Source: DATBHM01 sp963772375
GTDB lineage: Bacteria; Actinomycetota; UBA4738; JACQTL01
Direction of reading: 5' to 3'
Assembly (NCBI GenBank): GCA_963772375.1
Contig: CAVYXG010000001.1
Coordinates: 310,001-374,000 of the forward strand
Length of the DNA stretch: 64,000 bases
A program made the position numbers and the translations under genes. Below are positions 51,540 through 59,792 of the stretch, in pieces; within the stretch, counting starts at the first letter, position 1, and every line of letters begins with the position of its first letter. The notes below the pieces were generated by a model that made no database searches, was not told the origin of the DNA, and was given only the letters and a program-made list of their open reading frames with translations.

Positions 51540-52589
51540 TCAGCGCTGCATGACGACCCGGCCGGCGCGCATGACCAGCCGGACCTCGCCCATGGCCTCG
51601 AGGTCCTCGAAGGGATCGCGGGCGACCCCGATGATGTCGGCCGGGGCACCCGCTTCCAGCGGTGCGCGCATCATCGACGTCAGCACCGCCTCCGGGGACA
51701 GTCCCGCCTGGAACAGCAGCATGACCTCGCGGACGTCGATGCCCGGCGGAACGGGGCCGTTCCCGAGGTCCGTGCCGTACAGCACCTTCCCGCCCGCCCG
51801 GGCGAACCGGAACAGGTTGTCGATGGCGACCCGGATCTGCGGCGTGTCGTCGCCGTACGAATGGATGTCGAGCGTCGACACCATGCGCATGGACTTCGCC
51901 ATGCCCTCGATGACCTTGTCGGGGACCTTCTCGGTCCACGGGCAGTGGGCGACCTCGTCGATGCCCGCCCCGAGTGCGCGCTCGGCCTGCCCCTTGCCCT
52001 GGACGTGCGCGGTCACCGGCAGGTTGCGATCGTGCGCCGCGCCGACGATCGCGATCAGCTCGTCGTCGGCCGGCGTCGGGCCGGCCTCGGCGTTCAGCGA
52101 CACCTTGATGTGCGCGGCGCCGAGGTCGGCGAGGTCGTGTACCGCCTCGGCGCCCTCGGCCGAACCGCGGATCTCGAGTCCGGTTCCCCGTGGAGCCCAG
52201 CTCGCACGCGTCGGGTATCCGGCCGGCGCCGTCAGCATCGGCCCGGCGGCGCGGACGAGCGGGCCGTTGAAGTTCGGTCCCTCCGACGCGTCGGCCAGCG
52301 AGAAGATCTCCGACGACGGCCAGCCCAGGTCGCGGACGGCCGTGACCCCGCCAAGCAGCACCGCGCCGGGGTCGGCGAGGCCCATGTGGACGTGGCGGTC
52401 GGCGGCGGCCGGGAGCAGCACGCCGTCGAGCAGCACGGTGACCTCCGACGGCGGCGCGCCTCTCGACTCGCCCGCGTACACGATCGCGTCCCCGTCGACG
52501 ACGACGGTGACCTGGTCCACTCGCCGACCCGGGCCCAACCAGCCCAAGGGCGCACGAATGGAAAGGGCCGCCGCTCGGAGGGTCATCAC
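51540..52589 (-). CDS. Amidohydrolase (imidazolonepropionase-like)
   Basis: 349 residues of the metal-dependent amidohydrolase superfamily. The metal motif appears as LPAAADRHVHMG, followed by GVTAVRDLG, HIKVSLNAEAG (bridging residue region), VTAHVQGKGQAERAL and VLYGTDLG with the last metal Asp. The C-terminal beta-strand GEVRLVMRAGRVV completes the composite domain. Substrate (a cyclic amide or similar) unknown. Start GTG 52589 or the ATG next to it. Same strand as and upstream of the lipoprotein hydrolase. Confidence 0.85.
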   Translation of the reverse strand: MMTLRAAALSIRAPLGWLGPGRRVDQVTVVVDGDAIVYAGESRGAPPSEVTVLLDGVLLPAAADRHVHMGLADPGAVLLGGVTAVRDLGWPSSEIFSLADASEGPNFNGPLVRAAGPMLTAPAGYPTRASWAPRGTGLEIRGSAEGAEAVHDLADLGAAHIKVSLNAEAGPTPADDELIAIVGAAHDRNLPVTAHVQGKGQAERALGAGIDEVAHCPWTEKVPDKVIEGMAKSMRMVSTLDIHSYGDDTPQIRVAIDNLFRFARAGGKVLYGTDLGNGPVPPGIDVREVMLLFQAGLSPEAVLTSMMRAPLEAGAPADIIGVARDPFEDLEAMGEVRLVMRAGRVVMQR

Positions 52590-52780
52590 GCTGCCGACTG
52601 TCGCACAGCAATCAGGACGAATCCACGAGGCCGGGCGAGTTCCTTGCGCCGGAACCCTCCCGGCGAGGGGGTCAGCCCGACCGGCTGACGCCGAGCCCGT
52701 CGATCACGACCTTGTGGCCGCCGCCGGCGACCTTGATCGTGAGCACGCCGGGGCGGGTCGTGTGGAGGGATCTCCGCCCC

Positions 52781-53170
52781 ATGGACGAGCATCCCAACGC
52801 GACGGCGTATCGCCGGACGGCGGATGCCTTTCGGGCCGCCGACATGGCGGCGCTGGCGCGGCTCATCGACGACGACGTCGTCTGGCACGTCCCCGGCATG
52901 AACCGTTTGGCGGGCGAGGTGCGGGGTCGCGACGCTCTGTTCGAATTGTTCGAGCGATTGCGGGATGTCACCCGTGGGACGTTCCATCTCGAGGAGCACG
53001 ACGTCCTGGGGAACGGTGAGCACGTGGTGGCGCTGAGCCGGATGTCCGCCGTGCGAGCGGAGCCGATCGGCGTGGACGTCGTGAGCGTGTTTCATTACCG
53101 CGACGGCCGCCAGGTGGAGCGCTGGTTCCTGCCGGCGGACCAGGATGCCTGGGATCGCATGTTCTCGTGA
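52781..53170 (+). CDS. SnoaL/ketosteroid-isomerase-like (NTF2-fold) protein
   Basis: 129 residues. The pattern MDEHPNATAYRRTADAFRAADMAALARLIDDDVVWHVPGMNRLAGEVRGRDALFELFERL and C-terminal VVSVFHYRDGRQVERWFLPADQDAWDRMF is typical of SnoaL-like NTF2-fold proteins, which include isomerases, hydrolases and polyketide cyclases. Function is not predictable. ATG 52781 has GGAGGGA about 7 nt upstream and fits the family start. It stands alone between the amidohydrolase promoter and the IS element. Confidence 0.85.
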   Translation: MDEHPNATAYRRTADAFRAADMAALARLIDDDVVWHVPGMNRLAGEVRGRDALFELFERLRDVTRGTFHLEEHDVLGNGEHVVALSRMSAVRAEPIGVDVVSVFHYRDGRQVERWFLPADQDAWDRMFS

Positions 53171-53365
53171 CGTCGCATCCGGAGCACAGCTGAAGCGAGA
53201 CGAGCGACCTCGTGCGACCGTCGCGATCGGCACGGACTCGGCCGGGTCACCGAATCCGTGGGGTCGATCGAGATGTCGTCGAGCACGCGCCGGTGCCTGG
53301 CTCGGGGCCCTGGTGGCCTTGCTGAAACAGCGCCTGCGCGGGGCGGTGCTCGACTGTCTCCGGGC

Positions 53366-54859
53366 TCAGTGGACGGGCCGATCGCCCACGCCAGCGTGAC
53401 GGAATGAGTTCCTCTTCCCGGTACGGTTCTCCGAGGACGGGCCGGACGCCGGAGCGGCTTGGGTCGACTCCTGACCGCGCCGGTCCGTCCGTCCCTTGAG
53501 GTGCTTGGCGCGAGCGTCGCGCCGGCGGGCTCGCCGGACCTCGTAGGGGATCGTGTAGCGCTCGGCGACGATGGCGCGACCCTCGGCCTTGGTGATCTCC
53601 CTGCCGTCTGTGTCGCGCAGAACGTAGCGCTCTCCCCGCCGCCAGCACCCGGCGATGCGGGTGGCCGCCATCGCGGCCAGCGTGCACAGCGCCGACTGGT
53701 GATGCTTCCCCTCCTGCACGATGAGCCGGTGGTACCGCTTGGCGAAGTGCGGGTCGACCCGACGGAGTTGCTCGGCCGCGAGGTACAAGGCCTCCCGCAG
53801 ACCCGGATCGCCGGCCTTGGTCGGCCGGCCGTGGCCGCTGCTGTTGCCGGACTGGTCGATCGAGGGAACCAGCCCGGTGAACGAGCGGACTCCGGCCAGG
53901 TTGTGGAAGCGGTCGAAGTCACCGAAGCGGGCCAGGATCCCGGCACCCAGGATGCCGTCGAGCGCCGGCACCGAGGCCACGATGCCTCCGTCGCGTCCGT
54001 CTCCGTCGTCACTTGCAGGCGCCCGCGGGTCCTCATGTGGTTCGGGACGACGGTCGGCCGCGGCGAACATCGGGGCGATGCGTCGCTCCAGGGCGGCGAT
54101 CTCGGCACCGAGGGACCGGGCGATGCGGACCTCAGCGGCGATGTCGGCGCCGAGCTCGGCGAAGTCCAGTCCGCCCTGTTCCCAGAGCTCGAGGGTCTCG
54201 GCGGCCGCAGCGAGGAGCTCGTCGGCCTTGGGCTCCCGCCAGACCCCCCGACTGGCCTTGACCAGCACGTCCGTAAGTCGGCGGCGCCCCAGGCGGAGCA
54301 TCGCCCTGGGGTCGGCGTACCGCTCCAGGACGACCAGGACGGCAGTGCCGTAGTTCTCGCCGAGGGCATCGGCCCACGCCGGGCCGAGCAGTTCGATGAG
54401 GGCGTCGAGTCGCTGAAGGACTCCCGTGCGGGCCTTGACCAGCTTTGTGCGACGGCGCACGGCTCGGCGGAACGGATCGGCCGGGGTGGGTCCGCTCACC
54501 GACTCGAGGCCCTCGGGGTGCAGCAGGGGCAGGCGGGCCAGCACCCGGGAGTCCAACCGGTCGGTCTTGGTGTGCTTGTTGTAGTAGTTCCGCAGATCCG
54601 ACGACTGCTCGGGAGGAACCAGGAAGACCTTGGCACCGCGGGCCTCGAGCCAGGCCCTGAGCGGGACCCACGCGTTGCGGGTCGGCTCGACAACGACCTG
54701 GACCTCCGCCCCTGCGGGGATCTTCAACCACAGGGCTTCGAGGTCCCGGGGCGTGGTGCGGAACCGCCACCCCGACCACAGGAACTCCCCGTTGGGGCCG
54801 GCCAGACTGGCCTGGTGGTCGGCCCGGCAGGCGACGTCGATCCCGAGACTGAGCTTCAC
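53366..54859 (-). CDS. IS110-family transposase (DEDD + transposase_20)
   Basis: 497-residue recombinase. The N-terminal DEDD domain starts LSLGIDVACRADHQASLA (first Asp), with the Glu in VQVVVEPTRNAW and KTDRLDSRVLA supplying further acidic residues. The transposase_20 domain is seen as VPALDGILGAGILARFGDFDRFHNLAGVRSFTGLVPSIDQSGNSSGHGRPTKAGDPGLREALYLAAEQ, a HhH-like segment plus the catalytic-Ser region. The length, above the usual 330-460, comes partly from an Asp/Pro-rich insert (DRRPEPHEDPRAPASDDGD). GTG 54859 follows AAGGAGG at 5 nt. It looks intact, so the element may be active. Confidence 0.92.
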   Translation of the reverse strand: MKLSLGIDVACRADHQASLAGPNGEFLWSGWRFRTTPRDLEALWLKIPAGAEVQVVVEPTRNAWVPLRAWLEARGAKVFLVPPEQSSDLRNYYNKHTKTDRLDSRVLARLPLLHPEGLESVSGPTPADPFRRAVRRRTKLVKARTGVLQRLDALIELLGPAWADALGENYGTAVLVVLERYADPRAMLRLGRRRLTDVLVKASRGVWREPKADELLAAAAETLELWEQGGLDFAELGADIAAEVRIARSLGAEIAALERRIAPMFAAADRRPEPHEDPRAPASDDGDGRDGGIVASVPALDGILGAGILARFGDFDRFHNLAGVRSFTGLVPSIDQSGNSSGHGRPTKAGDPGLREALYLAAEQLRRVDPHFAKRYHRLIVQEGKHHQSALCTLAAMAATRIAGCWRRGERYVLRDTDGREITKAEGRAIVAERYTIPYEVRRARRRDARAKHLKGRTDRRGQESTQAAPASGPSSENRTGKRNSFRHAGVGDRPVH

Positions 54860-55163
54860 CCCATCCTCCTTCCTCGCGACGACTCCCCGGTCCTTCATGG
54901 CGCCGGCTCGCACGCGCTCCGTAGGGGGTGAGGTCTCCAGACATCCTCGAAACAGGGGTCCGGCACGTGGCCGGCCACCGAGTGCCCGAACAGGGCTTCT
55001 GCACGTGCGCCGAGGGTCCGTCCGATTCGACGATCATTCGCGAGGAGTCGGGCCAGCGGCTCGCTCCAGTCACTTATGAAACCGAACCAGAAGGACCGGG
55101 CTCGGCGCACCCTACGGCGGGGTCATCACCCGATGGGGGATTTCCCGAGGCCGACGTTAGATG
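54860..55163 (-). ncRNA. Candidate bridge-RNA region of the IS110 element
   Basis: 304-nt noncoding stretch upstream of the transposase. In IS110-group elements such a segment encodes the bridge RNA that pairs with target and donor DNA. Local dyads are visible, for example gtggccggccac near 54967-54978. No credible protein is coded here. Ends and structure are not established. Confidence 0.3.
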
Positions 55164-55631
55164 TCACCCGGCGCTGTCGAAACCAGCCGTCTGAATCGCG
55201 GGGAGGTTCACCGTGAAGAAGCCGAGCCGGCGCTCGGGCACGCCCCCGAAGACGGTTATGCGCATGGCCCCGGAGGGGATGAAGTAGGAACGGGGATCGA
55301 CAACATCGACCTGTAATGGTGTGGAGTGCATTGAATGGGGACTGTGTCCTGCGAGGGCCATTCGTGGGAAGAGGCTGCAACAGCGGCGCAGCGAGCCGGG
55401 CGAGGTGCTGAGGGCGAACTGCATTCCGATCTGGTCGTTCGGGAGGGAAACAACTTTGATGAGGTCCACGCGCAGACGCCCGATTCGGTAGTGGCCGGTG
55501 ATGTCGTTCAGTGCCGCGCCGGCTGAGATTCGGGCGATAGCGTCTTGCTGGTTGGAGACGGCATCGGTAGCACCACAGGCACTGTCGACGATTAGGACGA
55601 GACAGAGGGCCGCGAGGCGTCTGAGGTTCAC
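55164..55631 (-). CDS. Small putative lipoprotein
   Basis: 155 residues. The signal MNLRRLAALCLVLIVDSAC ends at a lipobox-like Cys. The remainder is mixed alpha/beta with a VDLIKVVSLPNDQIGMQFALSTSP segment and Cys pair (RRCCS). No recognisable family. The region is visibly less G+C-rich than the rest of the window, with more A and T at third positions, suggesting acquisition together with the neighbouring IS110 element. No clear Shine-Dalgarno. Confidence 0.5.
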   Translation of the reverse strand: MNLRRLAALCLVLIVDSACGATDAVSNQQDAIARISAGAALNDITGHYRIGRLRVDLIKVVSLPNDQIGMQFALSTSPGSLRRCCSLFPRMALAGHSPHSMHSTPLQVDVVDPRSYFIPSGAMRITVFGGVPERRLGFFTVNLPAIQTAGFDSAG

Positions 55632-55787
55632 ATCAGAACGGTCATCGGCGCTTTCGAATCACAACTTGATGACCAAGATCATCAGCTGAACGAGACTGGC
55701 GCCCGCCTCCGGTGGCAGTTCGTCAAGGATCGATGCGTCAGGGCGACCGGTCACGCCAGTGTTGATCGATGTCATCAGACGGCCGGG

Positions 55788-56684
55788 TCACGGCGAGGCG
55801 AGCCCGACGGAGCGAGCGACCGTGACAGCTAGGCGCTGATTCACCTTGCTCGGGTTGTGGAGACTGACCTCGTAGGTCACGCCGCCGCCGCGCCAACGGA
55901 CAACGATGTGGCCCGAATTGAGCCCAGAGCCGCCAGCGACGCACGCCAGCAGCGATGCCGGCCTCCCAAGCACCCTTGTCTTTCCGAAGTCCACAGCACC
56001 GGGGCACATCGCGAACTCGTTCATGCCGCCGAAGACCATGCCGCCGCGCGCGGCGATCACGAACATGTGGTTAGACGGGGCACCTCCTGGGATCCCTACA
56101 TACCCAGGCGGACCGGCGAAGTCCCATTCGAGCTCGAATGAACCTCGCCGGGCGAAGATCGTAGGAGCCAAGCTCCCGGTCGACGGCACGAACCCGGGAC
56201 AGGGCACAGGGAACCCCGCCCGTCTGGCGGCACGCTGGCATCGCAGAGTAAATGCCGTGCTCGCCCGGACGAGGTAGATACCGCCGATCTCGCGATCCGA
56301 CGGGGGAAGCGGCGCCAGCCCGTATCCGACGGTACGGGCGTCCCCTGCCGTCACGAAGCACTCGACGGGGCGAACATTGCCAGCGGGCCTTACCGGATGA
56401 CCCGGCGGGTAGAACAGGTGATTCGCGTACGCGGGATATTCGAACCCTCCGGGACACTCGAACGTTCGACCCGCCTTGAAGGGGGGAGCTGTTGGCACTG
56501 CCGATCGGCTGGGAGACGCTGATTCGTGGGCTGGTGGCGTCGGGACGGGAGTTGATCCTGCGCACCCGGCCATCAAGAACAGGGAGGCGGCTCCGTTGAG
56601 TCCGACCAGGACACCGATCCGACGTCGCACTGCACCATTGAACCCTCGACTGTGCATTTCGGGGGGACAAATGCCCTCCTTCAC
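55788..56684 (-). CDS. Lipoprotein of unknown function, Cys-containing
   Basis: 298 residues from GTG 56684. Signal VGLNGAASLFLMAGCAG (lipobox MAGC) after a basic region, then a Pro/Ser linker and a globular domain with several paired Cys (FECPGGFEYP, RPVECFV, LRCQRA, FPVPCPG, FAMCPG, LLACVAG). ATG 56657 is an alternative start. Family unknown. Same strand as the small lipoprotein, 156 nt upstream; between IS110 and uvrB, with lower G+C than the core genes. Confidence 0.6.
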   Translation of the reverse strand: MKEGICPPEMHSRGFNGAVRRRIGVLVGLNGAASLFLMAGCAGSTPVPTPPAHESASPSRSAVPTAPPFKAGRTFECPGGFEYPAYANHLFYPPGHPVRPAGNVRPVECFVTAGDARTVGYGLAPLPPSDREIGGIYLVRASTAFTLRCQRAARRAGFPVPCPGFVPSTGSLAPTIFARRGSFELEWDFAGPPGYVGIPGGAPSNHMFVIAARGGMVFGGMNEFAMCPGAVDFGKTRVLGRPASLLACVAGGSGLNSGHIVVRWRGGGVTYEVSLHNPSKVNQRLAVTVARSVGLASP

Positions 56685-56728
56685 ACGAGCGTGATGTCAT
56701 CCGGAGTCTGAGCGGACTTGGCTGACGG

Positions 56729-58762
56729 TTACGGCACGCCCGCCTTGCGCATCGAGTCGAGTTCGCGCTGGAGGTCTTTGACCTCGTCGCGGATGCGGGC
56801 CGCGTACTCGAACCGCAGGTCGCGGGCGGCCTGGTGCATCTCCTCCTCCAGCGTCTGGATCAGCCGCTGGAGCTCCTCGGTCGGCATCTCCGGATGCTCG
56901 CGCTTGCGTCGCCGGCGGTCCGGCGTGGTCTGCCGCCCCCGCCCACCACGGCCCCCGACCCCATCGAGCTGCATCGACAGGAGGATGTCGGTGACCTCCT
57001 TGCGGATCGACTGCGGGTCGATGCCGTGTTCGCGGTTGTACTCCTCCTGGATCCCCCGGCGCCGCTGGGTCTCCGAGATGGCCCGCTTCATCGAATCGGT
57101 GACCTCGTCCGCGTACATGATCACCATCCCCGACACGTTCCGCGCCGCCCGTCCGATCGTCTGGATCAGCGACGTCTCCGACCGCAGGAACCCCTCCTTG
57201 TCCGCGTCGAGGATCGCCACGAGCGACACCTCGGGCAGGTCGAGCCCCTCCCGCAGCAGGTTGATCCCGACTAGCACGTCGAACTCCCCCAGCCGGAGGT
57301 CGCGGATGATCTCGATGCGCTGCACGGTGTCGACCTCGGAGTGCAGATACCGAACCCGGATCCCCATCTCGATGAGGTAGTCGGTGAGGTCCTCGGCCAT
57401 CTTCTTGGTCAAGGTCGTCACCAGCACGCGTTCGTTGGCCTCCGCCCGGCGACGGATCTCTTCCATCAGGTCGTCGACCTGCCCGCGGGTCGGACGGATC
57501 TGCACCTCCGGGTCCATGAGACCGGTGGGCCGCACGACCTGTTCGACGATCTGCTTGGACACGTGCAGCTCGTACGGCGACGGCGTCGCCGACATGAACA
57601 CCACCTGCTGGACGCGCTCGCCGAACTCCTCGAACTGCAACGGCCGGTTGTCCATGGCGCTCGGTAGCCGGAACCCGTAGTCGACCAGCGTTCCCTTCCG
57701 GGACATGTCGCCCTCGTACATCCCGTGCAACTGCGGGACCGTGACGTGCGACTCGTCGATCACGCACAGCCAGTCGTCCGGGAAGTAGTCGAGCAGCGTG
57801 TACGGGGCGGTGCCGGCGGCGCGGCCGTCGATGTGCCGGGAGTAGTTCTCGATCCCGGAGCAGAACCCCATCTCGCGCATCATCTCGAGGTCGTAGGTGG
57901 TCCGCATTCGCAGCCGCTGCGCCTCGAGCAGCTTGCCGGCGGAGTCCAGCTCGGCGAGACGGAAGGAGAGCTCCTCCTCGATCCCCCGGATGGCCACCTT
58001 CATCTTGTCCTCGCCGGCGACGTAGTGCGTGGCCGGGTACACGGTGACGTCGTTCATCTCCTGCACGACCTCGCCGGTGACCGGGTCGAGACGGGTGATC
58101 TTCTCGATGTCGTCGCCCCACCACTCGATGTGCAGGACGGTCTCCTCGTACGCCGGGTGCACCTCGAGCGTGTCGCCGCGGACCCGGAACCGCCCCCGCG
58201 CGAGCGACTGGTTGTTCCGTTGGTACTGGATGTCGACCAGCCGCCGGATCGCGAACTCCATGTCGAGCTTGGTCCCCGTGTGAACACGCAGGATCTGCCC
58301 CATGTACTCCTCGGGCGACCCCAGGCCGTAGATGCACGACACGCTGGCCACGATCAGCACGTCGCGCCGCGTCAGCAGCGCCGCAGTGGCCGAGTGCCGG
58401 AGGCGTTCGATCTCGTCGTTGATCGACGAGTCCTTCTCGATGTACGTGTCGGTCGACGGGACGTACGCCTCGGGCTGGTAGTAGTCGTAGTAGCTGACGA
58501 AGTACTCGACGGCGTTGTTGGGGAAGAACCGCCGGAACTCGTTGGCGAGCTGCGCGGCGAGCGACTTGTTGGGGCTGATGACCAGGGTCGGGCGCTGGAC
58601 CCGTTCGATCATGTGGGCGATCGTGAATGTCTTGCCAGAACCGGTGATGCCGAGCAGCGTCTGGTAGTCGTCCCCGCGCAGCACGCCATCGGCCAGCCGG
58701 TCGATGGCCTCCGGCTGGTCCCCGGTGGGCTCGAAGTCGGCGACGACCTTGAACTCAGGCAC
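56729..58762 (-). CDS. uvrB: Excinuclease ABC subunit B
   Basis: 677-residue damage-verifying helicase. Walker A GITGSGKTFTIAHMI, the beta-hairpin that probes DNA (SYYDYYQPEAYVPSTDTYIEKDSSIN), helicase motifs (VIDESHVTVPQ; TLTKKMAEDLTDYL; QTIGRAARN) and the C-terminal UVR domain (LIQTLEEEMHQAARDLRFEYAARIRDEVKDLQREL) are all present. GTG 58762 is set by TACACT 7 nt upstream, a canonical leaderless arrangement; the frame upstream is otherwise non-coding in character. Same strand as uvrA and uvrC, which lie elsewhere in the window. Confidence 0.97.
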   Translation of the reverse strand: MPEFKVVADFEPTGDQPEAIDRLADGVLRGDDYQTLLGITGSGKTFTIAHMIERVQRPTLVISPNKSLAAQLANEFRRFFPNNAVEYFVSYYDYYQPEAYVPSTDTYIEKDSSINDEIERLRHSATAALLTRRDVLIVASVSCIYGLGSPEEYMGQILRVHTGTKLDMEFAIRRLVDIQYQRNNQSLARGRFRVRGDTLEVHPAYEETVLHIEWWGDDIEKITRLDPVTGEVVQEMNDVTVYPATHYVAGEDKMKVAIRGIEEELSFRLAELDSAGKLLEAQRLRMRTTYDLEMMREMGFCSGIENYSRHIDGRAAGTAPYTLLDYFPDDWLCVIDESHVTVPQLHGMYEGDMSRKGTLVDYGFRLPSAMDNRPLQFEEFGERVQQVVFMSATPSPYELHVSKQIVEQVVRPTGLMDPEVQIRPTRGQVDDLMEEIRRRAEANERVLVTTLTKKMAEDLTDYLIEMGIRVRYLHSEVDTVQRIEIIRDLRLGEFDVLVGINLLREGLDLPEVSLVAILDADKEGFLRSETSLIQTIGRAARNVSGMVIMYADEVTDSMKRAISETQRRRGIQEEYNREHGIDPQSIRKEVTDILLSMQLDGVGGRGGRGRQTTPDRRRRKREHPEMPTEELQRLIQTLEEEMHQAARDLRFEYAARIRDEVKDLQRELDSMRKAGVP

Positions 58763-58769
58763 GTCACCA

Positions 58770-58775
58770 AGTGTA
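58770..58775 (-). promoter_or_regulatory. -10 box for leaderless uvrB
   Basis: TACACT on the minus strand, 7 nt before the GTG at 58762. Confidence 0.65.
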
Positions 58776-58926
58776 GGGGCCCCCGGTGACACCCTCTGGC
58801 GGCTCGCTGACCAGGCCGGTCGACACTCCCCCGGCCCCGTCGGTACGGTGTGGACCGGTCCGGCCGAGCACACGCCGGGACACCCGACAGCCCGAGCCCC
58901 TGTATCCCGACGAGGTGAACCCGACC

Positions 58927-59759
58927 ATGCCCATCGCCCTGTCCGACGGCGCCCTCGAGTGGCTCCGCACGTCCGGCATCCGCATCGCCGCGGTCATCGT
59001 GGTGGCCGTGATCTTGTCCCGCATCGGCACGCTCGCCGTCCGGCGGCTGCGCAAGCGCATCGAGGGGGATCCTCGCGCCACGGGTGAGATCTCCCTGCAG
59101 CGACCACATCTGTGGTCCAGACGCTGGCCACCGCGCTGAAGGCCGCCGTGTGGACGGTCGCCGTCCTGCTGGTGCTCGGCCAGGTCGGGCTGGACGTCGG
59201 CCCGCTGATCGCCGGCGCGGGGATCCTCGGAGTGGCGCTGGGATTCGGCGCGCAGAGCCTCGTGCGGGACTTCCTGAACGGGTTCTTCGTCCTGTTCGAG
59301 AATCAGTACGCCGTGGGCGACCAGGTGGAGCTCGCCACGGCCGGCGGCCCCGTGCTCGGCCGGATCGAGCAGATGTCGCTCCGTTCGACCGGGGTCCGTG
59401 CGGACGACGGGACGCTGCACACCGTGCCCACCGGCAACATCCAGCTGGTGGCGAACCGGTCGCGCTGAATCGGCGTCCTCGACATCGAGGTCCGGGTGCC
59501 GTCCGGCCGGGACGTCGGGGCCGTGTCGGCGCGGCTCGAGGAGCTGTTCCACCAGGTGCACCAGGACGGATCGATCGCACGCCTCGCCGGGCCGCCCAAA
59601 GTGCAGGGCGTCGAACCCGACGGGCCGGACACCGCGGTCGTCAGGGTGACGGCGCCGGTCCGGCCGTCACGCCGCGACGAGGTCGAACGCGAGCTCCGCC
59701 GCAGGATCGCGACCAGGTTTGGTTCGATCCCGCAGGACGTCGTGCTCCACGGCCACTGA
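58927..59759 (+). pseudogene. MscS-family mechanosensitive channel, frameshifted and with an in-frame stop
   Basis: The coding sequence begins MPIALSDGALEWLRTSGIRIAAVIVVAVILSRIGTLAV in one frame. Near 59095-59105 the frame must shift to continue as TTSVVQTLATALKAAVWTVAVLLVLGQVGLDVGPLIAGAGILGVALGFGAQSLVRDFLNGFFVLFENQYAVGDQVEL, the pore-lining and beta domain of MscS. A TGA at 59466-59468 then interrupts NRSR-IGVLDIEV, where related proteins often have a Trp. The rest (to DVVLHGH) continues in frame. Two independent lesions point to a dead gene, although sequencing error at a homopolymer or a single TGG-to-TGA change could be involved. Confidence 0.75.
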
Positions 59760-59792
59760 CCCACCGTGGCCATCGAGCAGACGGCCCGGCCC

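Larger units (their letters stand above)
53171..55163 (-). mobile_element. IS110-family insertion sequence (ends not resolved)
   Basis: One IS110-type transposase gene with noncoding flanks of about 195 nt (3' side) and 304 nt (5' side). IS110 elements lack true terminal inverted repeats and make little or no target duplication, so exact ends cannot be read here; the given limits are those of the neighbouring genes. Confidence 0.55.

Noticed and set aside
53145..53399. An 84-codon plus-strand frame after the SnoaL-like gene
   Set aside because: It overlaps the end of the transposase gene and the SnoaL stop, with Arg/Ala-rich composition and no ribosome site.
54895..55110. A 71-codon minus-strand frame upstream of the transposase
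   Set aside because: It lies in the expected noncoding left part of an IS110 element and has no ribosome site or recognisable domain; more likely part of the RNA-coding region.
59460..59475. TGA in the MscS-like gene as a recoded codon
   Set aside because: A frameshift upstream already breaks the gene and no SECIS-like or recoding signal is visible; all other genes end normally on TGA.
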